Origin: Couchioplanes azureus
GTDB taxonomy: Bacteria > Actinomycetota > Actinomycetes > Mycobacteriales > Micromonosporaceae
Direction of reading: 5' to 3'
Assembly: GCF_014648355.1 (NCBI RefSeq)
Contig: NZ_BMQY01000008.1
Coordinates: 44,365-108,364, forward strand
Length of the DNA: 64,000 nt
The notes beneath the pieces were generated by a model. It was given only the letters and a program-made list of their open reading frames with translations, was not told the origin of the DNA and ran no database searches. A program made the position numbers and the translations under genes. Each line of letters opens with the position of its first letter. Position 1 is the stretch's first letter. This document shows, piece after piece, positions 18,189-26,200 of this stretch.

Positions 18189-20026
18189 CGACGCGGTCCC
18201 CGTGCGGGCAACGCCGGCTCGCCGTCGCGGTACGGGCCGGCCTGCAACCGGAAGAGCTCGGCGTAGCGGCCGCCGGCGGCGACCAGCTCGTCGTGGCGTC
18301 CCTGTTCGGCGATGCGGCCGTCGGCGAGCACCACGATGCGGTCCGCGTCGCGCAGCACACCGAGGCGGTGGGAGATCAGCAGGCTGGTCCGGCCCTGCCG
18401 GTGCGCCCGCAGGCCGACGTGGATCTCGTGCTCCGCGGCGGGATCGAGCCCGGCGCTCGGCTCGTCGAGGATCAGCAGGTCGCGCCCGTCGCGCAGCATC
18501 GCCCTGGCCAGCGCCAGGCGCTGCCACTGCCCGCCCGACAGCACCACCCCCGGGTCGGGGTCGCCGCCGTCGGATCCGTCGAAGAAGCTGCGGGTCAGCA
18601 GTGTGTCGTAGCCGCGGGGCAGCCCGGCGACGGTCCGGTCCACCCCGGCCCGCCGGGCGGCCCGCCGGATCCGCTGCGGATCGTCGAGCGCGTCGAGGTC
18701 GCCGAGGGCGATGTTCTCCCGCGCGCTCAGGTCGTAGCGCATGAAGTCCTGGAACACGGCGGACATCCGTTCCCGCAGCGCGGCGACGGGGATGTCCCGC
18801 ACGTCGACGCCGTCCCACAGGATCCGGCCGCGGGTCGGTTCGTACAGGCGGCAGAGCAGCTTGACCAGCGTGCTCTTGCCCGCGCCGTTCTGGCCGACCA
18901 GCGCCACCGCGGCGCCCGCCGGGATGAACAGGTCGACGCCCCGCAGGATCCACGGGTGGTCGTCGGCATACCGGAACCACACGTCGTGCAGCTCGATGCC
19001 GTGCCGCAGCGCGGGTGGTGCCGCCGCGGCGGGCGGCTCGGGGCCGGGCTCGGCGTCCACGACGTCGAGATAGTGGCGGAACAGCAGCAGGTGCTGGCGG
19101 GTCGAGCCGAGGTCACGGACCGCGCCGGCCAGGCCGCCCTGCACGCCGGCCACCGCGGCGACGAACATCGAGACGTCGCCGACGGTGAGCCGGCCGGACC
19201 CGGCGGCCAGCACCGCCCAGACCAGGCCGCCGCCCGCGATGGCGGCCGCCAGCAGCGTCAGGCCGCCCTGGGTGAGCAGGTCCGCCCGGTCCATCCGGCG
19301 GTGCCGGGCGTCGGTGTCCGCCCGCAAGCGGCGCACCCTCGACCGCAGGAACCGGCCCGTGCCGAAGAGCCTGATCTCCTTGGCCGCCTGCACGTCCAGC
19401 AGCAGCTCACCGTAGAAGATCTCGCGTCGCACGACCGGGGTCATCCGCGCCATGGCGGTGGCCCGGTGGCCGGCGAGGGCCAGCTGCGCCCAGAGCGCGG
19501 GCAGCGCCGCCGCCGCGACGACCAGGGTCATCACCGGGCTGAGCACGGCGAGCGAGCCGACGAAGCCCCCGACGACCAGCATCGACCGGAGCAGGCCGAC
19601 GGCGCCGTCGACGGTCGCGTCGGGCGCGCTGCCGGCCGCCTGCCGGGCCAGCCGCAGCCGGTCCAGGAAGGCCGGGTTCTCGAACGGCGCCAGCCCGGGC
19701 AAGCGCAGGACCGCGGCCAGCAGGCGATCCTGGGCGAGCGCGGACGCCGCCCGGCTCAGCCGCGCCCGCAGGTACTGCAGCAGCTCCGGCAGGATCAGCA
19801 CCATCGCGCTCGCGATCGCGAGCAGGACGGCCGTGGTCCTCAGCGCCGGGCCGCCGCTGCCGCGGCTCACGCCGTCGAGCACCACCTTGGTCAGCCAGGC
19901 CACCGCGACCGGCACGGCGGCGGCCGCCACGCTGACCACCAGCGACAGCACCAGGCTGGCCGGGGCGGCCCGCCGGACCAGGGCGACGGCACGCAGGAGC
20001 GCGGCGCGTTTCCGGTGGTTCGCCAA
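18185..20026 (-). CDS. Fused ABC exporter (permease + ATPase)
   Basis: The 613-residue half-transporter has a six-helix membrane domain (about 15-315) and an ATP-binding domain (about 350-600). Visible motifs are Walker A GQNGAGKST, signature LSGGQWQRLALARAM, Walker B LLILDEPSAGLDP and the H-loop LLISHRL. It lacks the N-terminal C39 peptidase domain found in many bacteriocin exporters, which fits the presence of a separate signal peptidase in the same operon. It resembles exporters found in lanthipeptide and other peptide clusters. It lies between the TlpA-like gene (12 bp away) and the S26 gene (4-bp overlap). Confidence 0.93.
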   Translation of the reverse strand: MANHRKRAALLRAVALVRRAAPASLVLSLVVSVAAAAVPVAVAWLTKVVLDGVSRGSGGPALRTTAVLLAIASAMVLILPELLQYLRARLSRAASALAQDRLLAAVLRLPGLAPFENPAFLDRLRLARQAAGSAPDATVDGAVGLLRSMLVVGGFVGSLAVLSPVMTLVVAAAALPALWAQLALAGHRATAMARMTPVVRREIFYGELLLDVQAAKEIRLFGTGRFLRSRVRRLRADTDARHRRMDRADLLTQGGLTLLAAAIAGGGLVWAVLAAGSGRLTVGDVSMFVAAVAGVQGGLAGAVRDLGSTRQHLLLFRHYLDVVDAEPGPEPPAAAAPPALRHGIELHDVWFRYADDHPWILRGVDLFIPAGAAVALVGQNGAGKSTLVKLLCRLYEPTRGRILWDGVDVRDIPVAALRERMSAVFQDFMRYDLSARENIALGDLDALDDPQRIRRAARRAGVDRTVAGLPRGYDTLLTRSFFDGSDGGDPDPGVVLSGGQWQRLALARAMLRDGRDLLILDEPSAGLDPAAEHEIHVGLRAHRQGRTSLLISHRLGVLRDADRIVVLADGRIAEQGRHDELVAAGGRYAELFRLQAGPYRDGEPALPARGPRR

Positions 20027-20038
20027 CCCTCGGCCCGC

Positions 20039-20578
20039 CTACCGGGTCGCGGCCGGGGCCGCGAAGACGCCGGCGGTCACGCCGCTGCTGCGTACCCGCT
20101 GCCGGTCGTCGAGCACGGCGAACGCGGGAAAGCTGCGCACCTGGAACGCGGTGGCCACGGGCCCGTCGGCCGGCTCGACCACCACGCGGCTGACCCCCGT
20201 GAGAGCCGCGACGTAGGCGTCGAATCCGTCCCCGGAGCCACTCAGGACCGCCAGCGCGGCGTCCCGGCCGCCGGGGATCCGGCTCACCCGGTCGACGAAG
20301 GCGGGCAGCAGCTCGGCGCACGGCCCACAGCCCGGCGCGAAGAAGCCGACGACCGTGCCGGCGGCGAGCGCGTCGTCGCTCACCGGCTCACCGTCGAGCG
20401 TCTGCGCCTGGAACGCGCCGACCCGCCGGCCCGCGCCGACGACCAGGTCGCCACCGGGCAGGCTCGGCCCGGACGATGCGTCCGGCAGCCGCTGCCGGCG
20501 GATCAGGCCCAGCGTCAGGACGAGGTTGAACACGCAGAGGACGGCGGTGGCGACGACCGCCGCAACGACATAGACCAC
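20039..20578 (-). CDS. Membrane-anchored TlpA/thioredoxin-like protein
   Basis: The 179-residue protein has one N-terminal helix (residues 2-25) and an extracytoplasmic thioredoxin fold (about 45-175). The redox site reads GFFAPGCGPCAEL, with CGPC at 84-87; a cis-proline region appears as VRSFPAFAVLDD. The GTG at 20578 follows GGAGGAG at seven bases and puts the helix at the very N-terminus. It is predicted to make or reshuffle disulfides outside the cell, with the MauE-like protein as its electron partner. It follows the peptide gene after a 110-bp gap holding two hairpins. Confidence 0.88.
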   Translation of the reverse strand: MVYVVAAVVATAVLCVFNLVLTLGLIRRQRLPDASSGPSLPGGDLVVGAGRRVGAFQAQTLDGEPVSDDALAAGTVVGFFAPGCGPCAELLPAFVDRVSRIPGGRDAALAVLSGSGDGFDAYVAALTGVSRVVVEPADGPVATAFQVRSFPAFAVLDDRQRVRSSGVTAGVFAAPAATR

Positions 20579-20613
20579 GACAGGACTCCTCCGAGGATGG
20601 GCGGGCGACCGGG

Positions 20614-20646
20614 ACCGGCCGGCCGGGTGGCACCCGGCCGGCCGGT
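20614..20646 (-). terminator. Perfect 16-bp hairpin between peptide and export genes
   Basis: ACCGGCCGGCCGGGTG and its exact complement are separated by a single base, giving one of the strongest hairpins in the window. It lies 43 bases past the peptide stop codon and 36 bases before the TlpA-like start, inside the operon. It probably acts as a partial terminator or RNA-stabilising element, so that the peptide is made in excess over its machinery. Confidence 0.75.
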
Positions 20647-20662
20647 GCGCGGCGCCGGACGA

Positions 20663-20680
20663 CGTCCCGGGTCCGGGACG
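20663..20680 (-). terminator. Small hairpin directly after the peptide gene
   Basis: CGTCCCGG and CCGGGACG form an 8-bp stem around GT, starting eight bases past the peptide stop codon. Together with the stronger hairpin downstream it forms a double structure at the 3' end of the peptide message. Confidence 0.5.
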
Positions 20681-20688
20681 GTCCGCCT

Positions 20689-20892
20689 CTAGCAGCTGGC
20701 CGGCCACTCGCTGTACGAGTAGCTGATGTTGCAGTTCGGCTGGCGGTGCGCGTCGATCCGCCAGCCCCGGCCGTTGCTGCACCCGCTGGCGTGACACCAC
20801 GAGGCCGGGCTGCACACCTCGGCCGAGGCGACGTCCGCCGGCAGCAGGCGCGCCAGCAGACCGTCGGCAAGCCGTCCCAGGGTCTTCTGCAC
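20689..20892 (-). CDS. Cysteine-rich secreted peptide precursor (putative)
   Basis: A 67-residue protein opening MQKTLGRLADGLLARLLPAD, then a region with five cysteines at 27, 33, 38, 54 and 67, the last residue being Cys. The C-terminal half is rich in Ser, Asn, Tyr and Trp (for example NISYSYSEWPASC). GTG at 20892 is preceded by GGGGAG at six bases. The N-terminal amphipathic stretch ending in AS-A-E would be the leader, with cleavage near residues 22-25; the rest would be a 42-45-residue disulfide-bonded peptide. The neighbours (thioredoxin, exporter, signal peptidase, MauE) fit this role. Bacteriocin, signalling peptide or toxin are all possible. I recognise no exact family; fulvocin C-like bacteriocins are one comparison worth making. 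Confidence 0.75.
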   Translation of the reverse strand: MQKTLGRLADGLLARLLPADVASAEVCSPASWCHASGCSNGRGWRIDAHRQPNCNISYSYSEWPASC

Positions 20893-20913
20893 TGGTATCT
20901 CCCCTTCGTCGCC

Positions 20914-20944
20914 GGTGCCGCCCCGCGATCGCGCCGGCGGCACC
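20914..20944 (-). promoter_or_regulatory. Leader hairpin upstream of the peptide gene
   Basis: GGTGCCGCC and GGCGGCACC form a 9-bp stem whose loop is itself the palindrome CGCGATCGCG. It ends about nine bases before the GGGGAG ribosome site of the peptide gene, so it would sit in the 5' leader or promoter. A regulatory or stabilising role is inference. Confidence 0.4.
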
Positions 20945-21034
20945 GTCCATTGCGTACGACGGAGACTCTCGCCCCGGGCTGTTGCCGCGCAGTTGACAAA
21001 CGGTTGCCATGCCCGGCGTCCGGCGAAACAGAGA

Positions 21035-21076
21035 GCGCTCCGTACCCCATGGCGATCGCCGTGGGGTACGGAGCGC
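21035..21076 (-). terminator. Strong terminator after the ALF/RICIN gene
   Basis: GCGCTCCGTACCCCA and TGGGGTACGGAGCGC form a perfect 15-bp stem; the 12-base loop contains the palindrome GGCGATCGCC. It starts 25 bases past the stop of the RICIN gene and isolates the peptide operon promoter, which must lie between 20893 and 21034. Confidence 0.8.
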
Positions 21077-21100
21077 GTCAGCGAACCGGGTAGGACGCTC

Positions 21101-22999
21101 CTAGCCGGCCTTCGGAAGCTTCCACTGCTGGTGGGCGCCGCCGTTGCAGGAGTGGACGTACAGCTGGGTGCCCTCGTTCGTGCTGGGTACGTCCAGGCAG
21201 AACTTGGTCAGCGCGTTGTACAGCGTGCCGTCGGAGCTCTGGCTCCACTGCTGGGCGGGGGTGCCGTTGCAGGACCACAGGTAGACGAGCCGCTCCCCGG
21301 GACCGCCGAACGCCGGGCCCGCGGCGTCGACGCACTTGCCGACCACCCGCAGGGTGCCGTCGCCGGGAATCGTGACGTCCTGCGCCGAACCGCTGTTGCA
21401 GCCGTACAGTTGCACGGCGTTGCCGTCGTGGTTGCGGCCGAGGACCACGTCGAGGCACTTGCCGGACACCCCGATCACCTTGCCGAAGCGGGCGCCGGAG
21501 GCGGCCGGGAGCTTCCACTGCTGGTGCTCGCCGAGGTTGCAGGCGTGGACGTACAGCTGCGCGCCGTCGTTGCCGCTGGGTACGTCGAGGCAGCGGTCCG
21601 TCGCCGGGTGGTAGATGGTGCCGTTGGGGCGCTGCTGCCACCGCTGGGGACCGGTGCCGTTGCAGGACCACAGGTGGACGAGCTGGTCCCCGGGGGCGCC
21701 GGTCGCCGGTCCACCGGCGTCGACGCACTTGCCGAAGACTCGCAGGGTGCCGTCGCCGGGCGAGCTCACGTCCTGGGCGTCGTTGCCGTTGCAGGCGGTC
21801 AGCTGCACCGGCGTGCCGTCCTCGGTGCGGCTGTTGGCGATGTCGACGCACTTGCCGCCGAGGCCGGTGACCCGGCCGAAGCGGACGCCGTCGTTGAGGG
21901 CGTCCGGCAGGTCGGGCTTGACCGCGTACTGACCGAAGTGCAGGAACTCGGCGACGTCCGCGGGTGTGCCGGCGAGGGCCTTGCGGGCGGCCTGCGGCAG
22001 GTTGAGCTGTCCGGCCTTCTCGGCCCGGGCGAGGATGTCCTCGACGAGACGGCGCTCCTCGGCCGCCTTCCTGTCCAGGGCGATCTGGATGTCACGGTCC
22101 CTGGCCTGGTGGATGCCGGTGTCGATGAAGGCCTTCCAGTCGGCCGGCACGAGGCTGCCGGCGGCCTGGACGGCGGCGATCCGGACCTGGGTGCCGTCGG
22201 CCTGGTGGTGCCAGACCGTCACGACGAAGTCGCGATCGGGCAGGTCGAGCAGTTCCTTGGTGACCGGCAGGCCGATCCGGTTGGCGGCGAACTGCTTCGC
22301 GGCGCGGGCCAGCTCGGCGGCCTTCTGCTCCTGGGTCTTCTGCTCGTCCCGCCGGATGCGGTCGTCGGTGTCCTGCTTGGCGGCGGCGGCCAGGCCGGTG
22401 GCGATGAAGTCGCGCTGCTCCTGCTCGCTGCCGTCCCGGGCGGCCCGGGCGGCGGCCTTGACCCGGGGCCACTTCTCGCTCCGGTCGGCGCTCTCCCAGA
22501 TCAGCCGGATGAAGTTCAGGTCCGTGGTGTTGAGCATCTCCGGGCCGGCGACGATGTCGATGGCCGCGGCGGCGGTGCTGCGGGCCAGATCGCTGCGCCG
22601 CTTCTCCTCGGCCTCCCGCAGCTCCCGCGCGGCATCGCGCTCGATCGCGACCAGCACGTCAGCCACGATGAACTGGTGACACGCGGCGTCCGAAGTGGTG
22701 TACGCCTGTTCCGCGGCGGTGCGGACCTCGAGGTGGTCGGAATCGTCCTTGATGTGCTTCCAGAGCGCGATGACGAAGTCGCGGTCGGCGCGTTCGATCA
22801 GGTCGGTACGGTCGCCGAGGCCGAACTTGACGGCGACGGCGAGTTTCTGCTCGTAGTCGGCGGCCTGGGCCGCCGACGCGGGCGCGGCGAGGGCCGGTGC
22901 GGCGACGGCGGCGGCCGGCGACGCCAGGGCGAGGCCCACCGCCGCGATGCCCGCGGTGAGGAGCCTGCGCATGGTGAACCCGTCGGAAATGCGGTGCAT
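21101..22999 (-). CDS. Secreted ALF-repeat protein with two RICIN domains
   Basis: A 632-residue secreted protein with a signal peptide (about 1-45, AAAVAAPALA region). Three short helical Ala-Leu-Phe repeats lie between about residues 70 and 320; each opens like DRDFVIALW and ends in a pattern like FIVADV or FIATGL. Two tandem beta-trefoil lectin modules follow (about 378-500 and 505-632), each with CVD or CLD, QLY or QLTACNG, and QQW motifs. The modules are close in sequence at the DNA level, so they arose by duplication. RICIN modules bind sugars. No catalytic domain is visible, so it may be an adhesin or carrier. The start at 22999 follows GGGGGAAT at good spacing. Confidence 0.88.
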   Translation of the reverse strand: MHRISDGFTMRRLLTAGIAAVGLALASPAAAVAAPALAAPASAAQAADYEQKLAVAVKFGLGDRTDLIERADRDFVIALWKHIKDDSDHLEVRTAAEQAYTTSDAACHQFIVADVLVAIERDAARELREAEEKRRSDLARSTAAAAIDIVAGPEMLNTTDLNFIRLIWESADRSEKWPRVKAAARAARDGSEQEQRDFIATGLAAAAKQDTDDRIRRDEQKTQEQKAAELARAAKQFAANRIGLPVTKELLDLPDRDFVVTVWHHQADGTQVRIAAVQAAGSLVPADWKAFIDTGIHQARDRDIQIALDRKAAEERRLVEDILARAEKAGQLNLPQAARKALAGTPADVAEFLHFGQYAVKPDLPDALNDGVRFGRVTGLGGKCVDIANSRTEDGTPVQLTACNGNDAQDVSSPGDGTLRVFGKCVDAGGPATGAPGDQLVHLWSCNGTGPQRWQQRPNGTIYHPATDRCLDVPSGNDGAQLYVHACNLGEHQQWKLPAASGARFGKVIGVSGKCLDVVLGRNHDGNAVQLYGCNSGSAQDVTIPGDGTLRVVGKCVDAAGPAFGGPGERLVYLWSCNGTPAQQWSQSSDGTLYNALTKFCLDVPSTNEGTQLYVHSCNGGAHQQWKLPKAG

Positions 23000-23201
23000 G
23001 TAGGAATTCCCCCGTGTGATGACCAGCTGCGTCCCTCGAAGTCGGACACCGGCCGGACGGCGCAAGTGGTACGAGTGCCGGACGACGCGGGCCGCATGGA
23101 CGCTCGGGCAAGCTAGCCGGTCTCCCGGCCGCTGACAAGCACGCGCCGCTATGACGGATCCCTCACCGCCGATGCCTGCGCTGGTCAGAGCGTTTCCGGC
23201 T

Positions 23202-23221
23202 CCGCCGCGGGCATGCGGCGG
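23202..23221 (-). terminator. Hairpin after the kinase fusion gene
   Basis: CCGCCGC and GCGGCGG form a 7-bp stem with a six-base loop, 52 bases past the stop of the kinase-cyclase gene. The rest of the 274-bp gap up to the RICIN gene holds no recognisable gene. Confidence 0.35.
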
Positions 23222-23273
23222 CTGGCGCGTGGAGAATATCCATGCTTCGATCTTGGCCGCCGTGCCGGCGAGG

Positions 23274-26200
23274 TCAGGCCAGGACCACCCGGTTCCGGCC
23301 GGCTTCCTTCGCCTGGTACAGCGCGTGGTCCGCGCGGGCGAGCAGCGTGTCCAGATCGTCGTCGTCCGGGTTCAGGCGGGCCATTCCCAGGCTGATCGTC
23401 ACGGGGACGGGACCCACCCGGGTGGCGATCGGCTCGGTGGCCACCATGGCGCGCGTCCGCTCGGCCACGGTCTGCTCCTCGCCGCCGCAGTCGGGCAGCA
23501 CGACCGCGAACTCCTCGCCGCCGTAGCGGCCGAGCACGTCGGACTGCCGGACGCTCAGGCCGAGCCGGCGGGCGACCTCGCGGATGACGTCGTCCCCCGC
23601 GCCGTGGCCGTACGTGTCGTTGACCTTCTTGAAGTGGTCGATGTCCAGCATGATCGCGGCGAGCGGCCGTTCGCTGCGCCGGGCCACGTTGACCAGCGTC
23701 TCCGCCAGGTCGTGGAAGTGCCGGCGGTTCGCCACCCCGGTCAGGCCGTCGGTGGTGGCGAGCTCCTGGACCCGGCTGAACAACTGGGCGTTGTCGTAGG
23801 CGCTGGCGCCCTGGCTGGCCAGGGCGGCCGCGACCTCGCGGGCGGCCGCGTCCAGCTCCGCGCCGGGCAGGAAGACCACGGCGATGAGCCGGTCGCGGGC
23901 CAGGACCGGCACGGTCAGCGCCGGCGCATCCGCGGCGAGCGGCCCGGTCAGCTCCGCCGGTGCCGGCGCGAGCTCCGGCCGGCCGGTGGCCAGCCGCGCC
24001 GCGAACTCCGTCGCGGACGCCAGGTCGAGATGGGTGCCCAGCAGTCCCTGGTCGACAGCGCCGCGAGTGGCGACCACCGTCAGCAGGGTGCCGTCGGCTC
24101 GCATCAGGCAGCCGCCGGCCGCGCCGGACCACTCGACGAGGGTGGCGAACAGCCGATCCAGGACCGCGCCCGGGTCGTGCAGCCCGCCCAGCTCGGCGAG
24201 GCTGGTGCGCAGCAGCTCGGCCACCTCCTGCTGGCGGCGCGCGGTGCGTACGGCGGCGTCGAGCTGGGCGGCGCGGGCCGTCTCCAGGGCCACCGCGACG
24301 TGGCTGACGACCGCGGTGAGCACGTCCGCGTCGGCCTCGGTGAAGATGCCCCGGGCGAGCCGGCTGTCGAGGTAGACCACGCCGGTCATCCGGCCGCCCT
24401 GCAGCACCGGGGCGACGATGATGCTGCGCAGCCCGTGCGCCACCACGCTGCGCGAGCCCAGCGCCGCGCCGTGCTCGGTGCCGGTGACCACCACCGCCTG
24501 TCCGGACTCGCGTACCCGTTCGAGCAGGGTGGAGCCGTAGTCGGTGACCGACTCCAGGTCGGCGCCGGTGGCGTCGCGCCCGGCGAAGCGGCGTAGCTCG
24601 CCGTCGTCGTCGCAGATGAACAGCAGCGCCCGCTCCGCGCCGAGGATGCGCAGCGTCTCGTCGAGCGCGACGCGGGCCAGTTCCACCGGGTCGAGGACCG
24701 TGGCCGCGGCCACGCTGATCTGCTGCAGCGCCTCCAGCCTGCGGTTGCGGTGGGGGTCCGTGGCGCCGGTGCTCGTGTACGAGTGGCGCCTGCTCAACTG
24801 GGTCCTGGCGACCATCCCGAACTCGGCCCGTACCTGACGGGCCCGGTGGTCCCAGCCCTGCGCCTCGGCGAGGTGGTGCGCCTGCTGGGCCTGCCGCCCG
24901 GCGGCGCCGTGGTGGCCCAGCCGGCGCAGCGCGCGCGCCCGGATGCGGGCTGCGTCGAACTCCAGCAGCGGGGCGTCGAGCACCCAGGTGTCCCGCTCGG
25001 TGCGGGTCACCGCGGCGAGCGCCTCGGCCGGCTTGCCGGACTGCTCCAGCAGCGCCGCCCCGGCCAGTCCGTGGATCGCCTTGGACAGCGGCGTGATGGC
25101 GGCCCGGCCGAGGTCACGGATCGCCCGCCGGGCGGCGGCCAGCCGGGCCGGTCGCTCGTCCGGCGTGGCGAGCCGGCACTGTGCCAGCCGGCCGACCGCG
25201 GCCAGCACGTAGAACCAGCGGTGGATGACGGACATCTCCGCGCGGCGCAGCCCGAGCGCCTCGAACTCGGCGACCGCCGCCTCGAACGGCTCGCCGAACT
25301 CGCCCTCCTCGACCACGACGCACAGCTGGGCGACCGCGATGTTGCCCCGCTCGCCGGGGGTGGCGTCGGCCGGCACGGCCGCCCGGATGGCGGCCAGCGC
25401 GCGGGCGGCCTCGGCCGGCCGTCCCTGCATCGCCGGGGCCATCACGCCGAGCAGCGAGAAGTAGTCGGCGGCGAGCCGGGTCGTGCCCGGCGGCAGCAGG
25501 GACAGACCGCGCTCGTGCGCGGCCCGGGACTGCTCGACGTGGCCGCAGAGCAGCTTGCGGATGCCGAGGAAGCTGTAGCTGAACAGGAACTGCGGCGGGT
25601 CCAGCCAGCGGGCGTCGCGGTGGATGGCCCGCTCCCACTCGGTGCCGTCGTCGGCGCCGGTGACGAAGCGGTTCATGCCGCACAGCCAGTTCACGAAGGC
25701 GATCAGCGCCGGGTCGCCGGTCCGCTCGGCGGCGTGTGCGCCCCGTGCCAGGCACCGGGCCGCGCTGCGGTGCACCTTCGCCAGCCCCAGCACGTAGCCG
25801 AGCAGGGCGTACACCCGGGCGTAGGCCGTACCCGGGCCCAGGCGGTTGACCGAGTACAGCGCCTGCAGCAGGAACAGGATCGACGGTACGACCTGCTGCA
25901 CGGTCGCCGCGCCGTAGCCGGCGCCGTACAGCAGCATCGCCCGGCGCTCCAGGTCGGCCCGGCGCTCGCCGTCGACGGTGCCGGCGCCCAGGCCGGTGCG
26001 GCGGACCACGCCACCCGCGATCGCGCTGCCCAGCGCGGACAGCAGCCGGGCCAGGCCGTGCCCGGGAAGCGGGTGACCCAGCTCGGCCAGGGCGCGGGTG
26101 GTCGCCGCCACCGCGGCGGCGCCGGCGAACGCGTCGTGCTCCACCTCGGCGAGGGTGCCCCACAGCCGGGACCGTGCGGCCGGGTCGGCCTCGGCGTCGA

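Noticed and set aside
20689..20892. Lanthipeptide, lasso-peptide or thiopeptide cluster
   Set aside because: No LanM/LanB/LanC, lasso cyclase, YcaO or radical-SAM enzyme is present; the neighbours point to disulfide chemistry instead.
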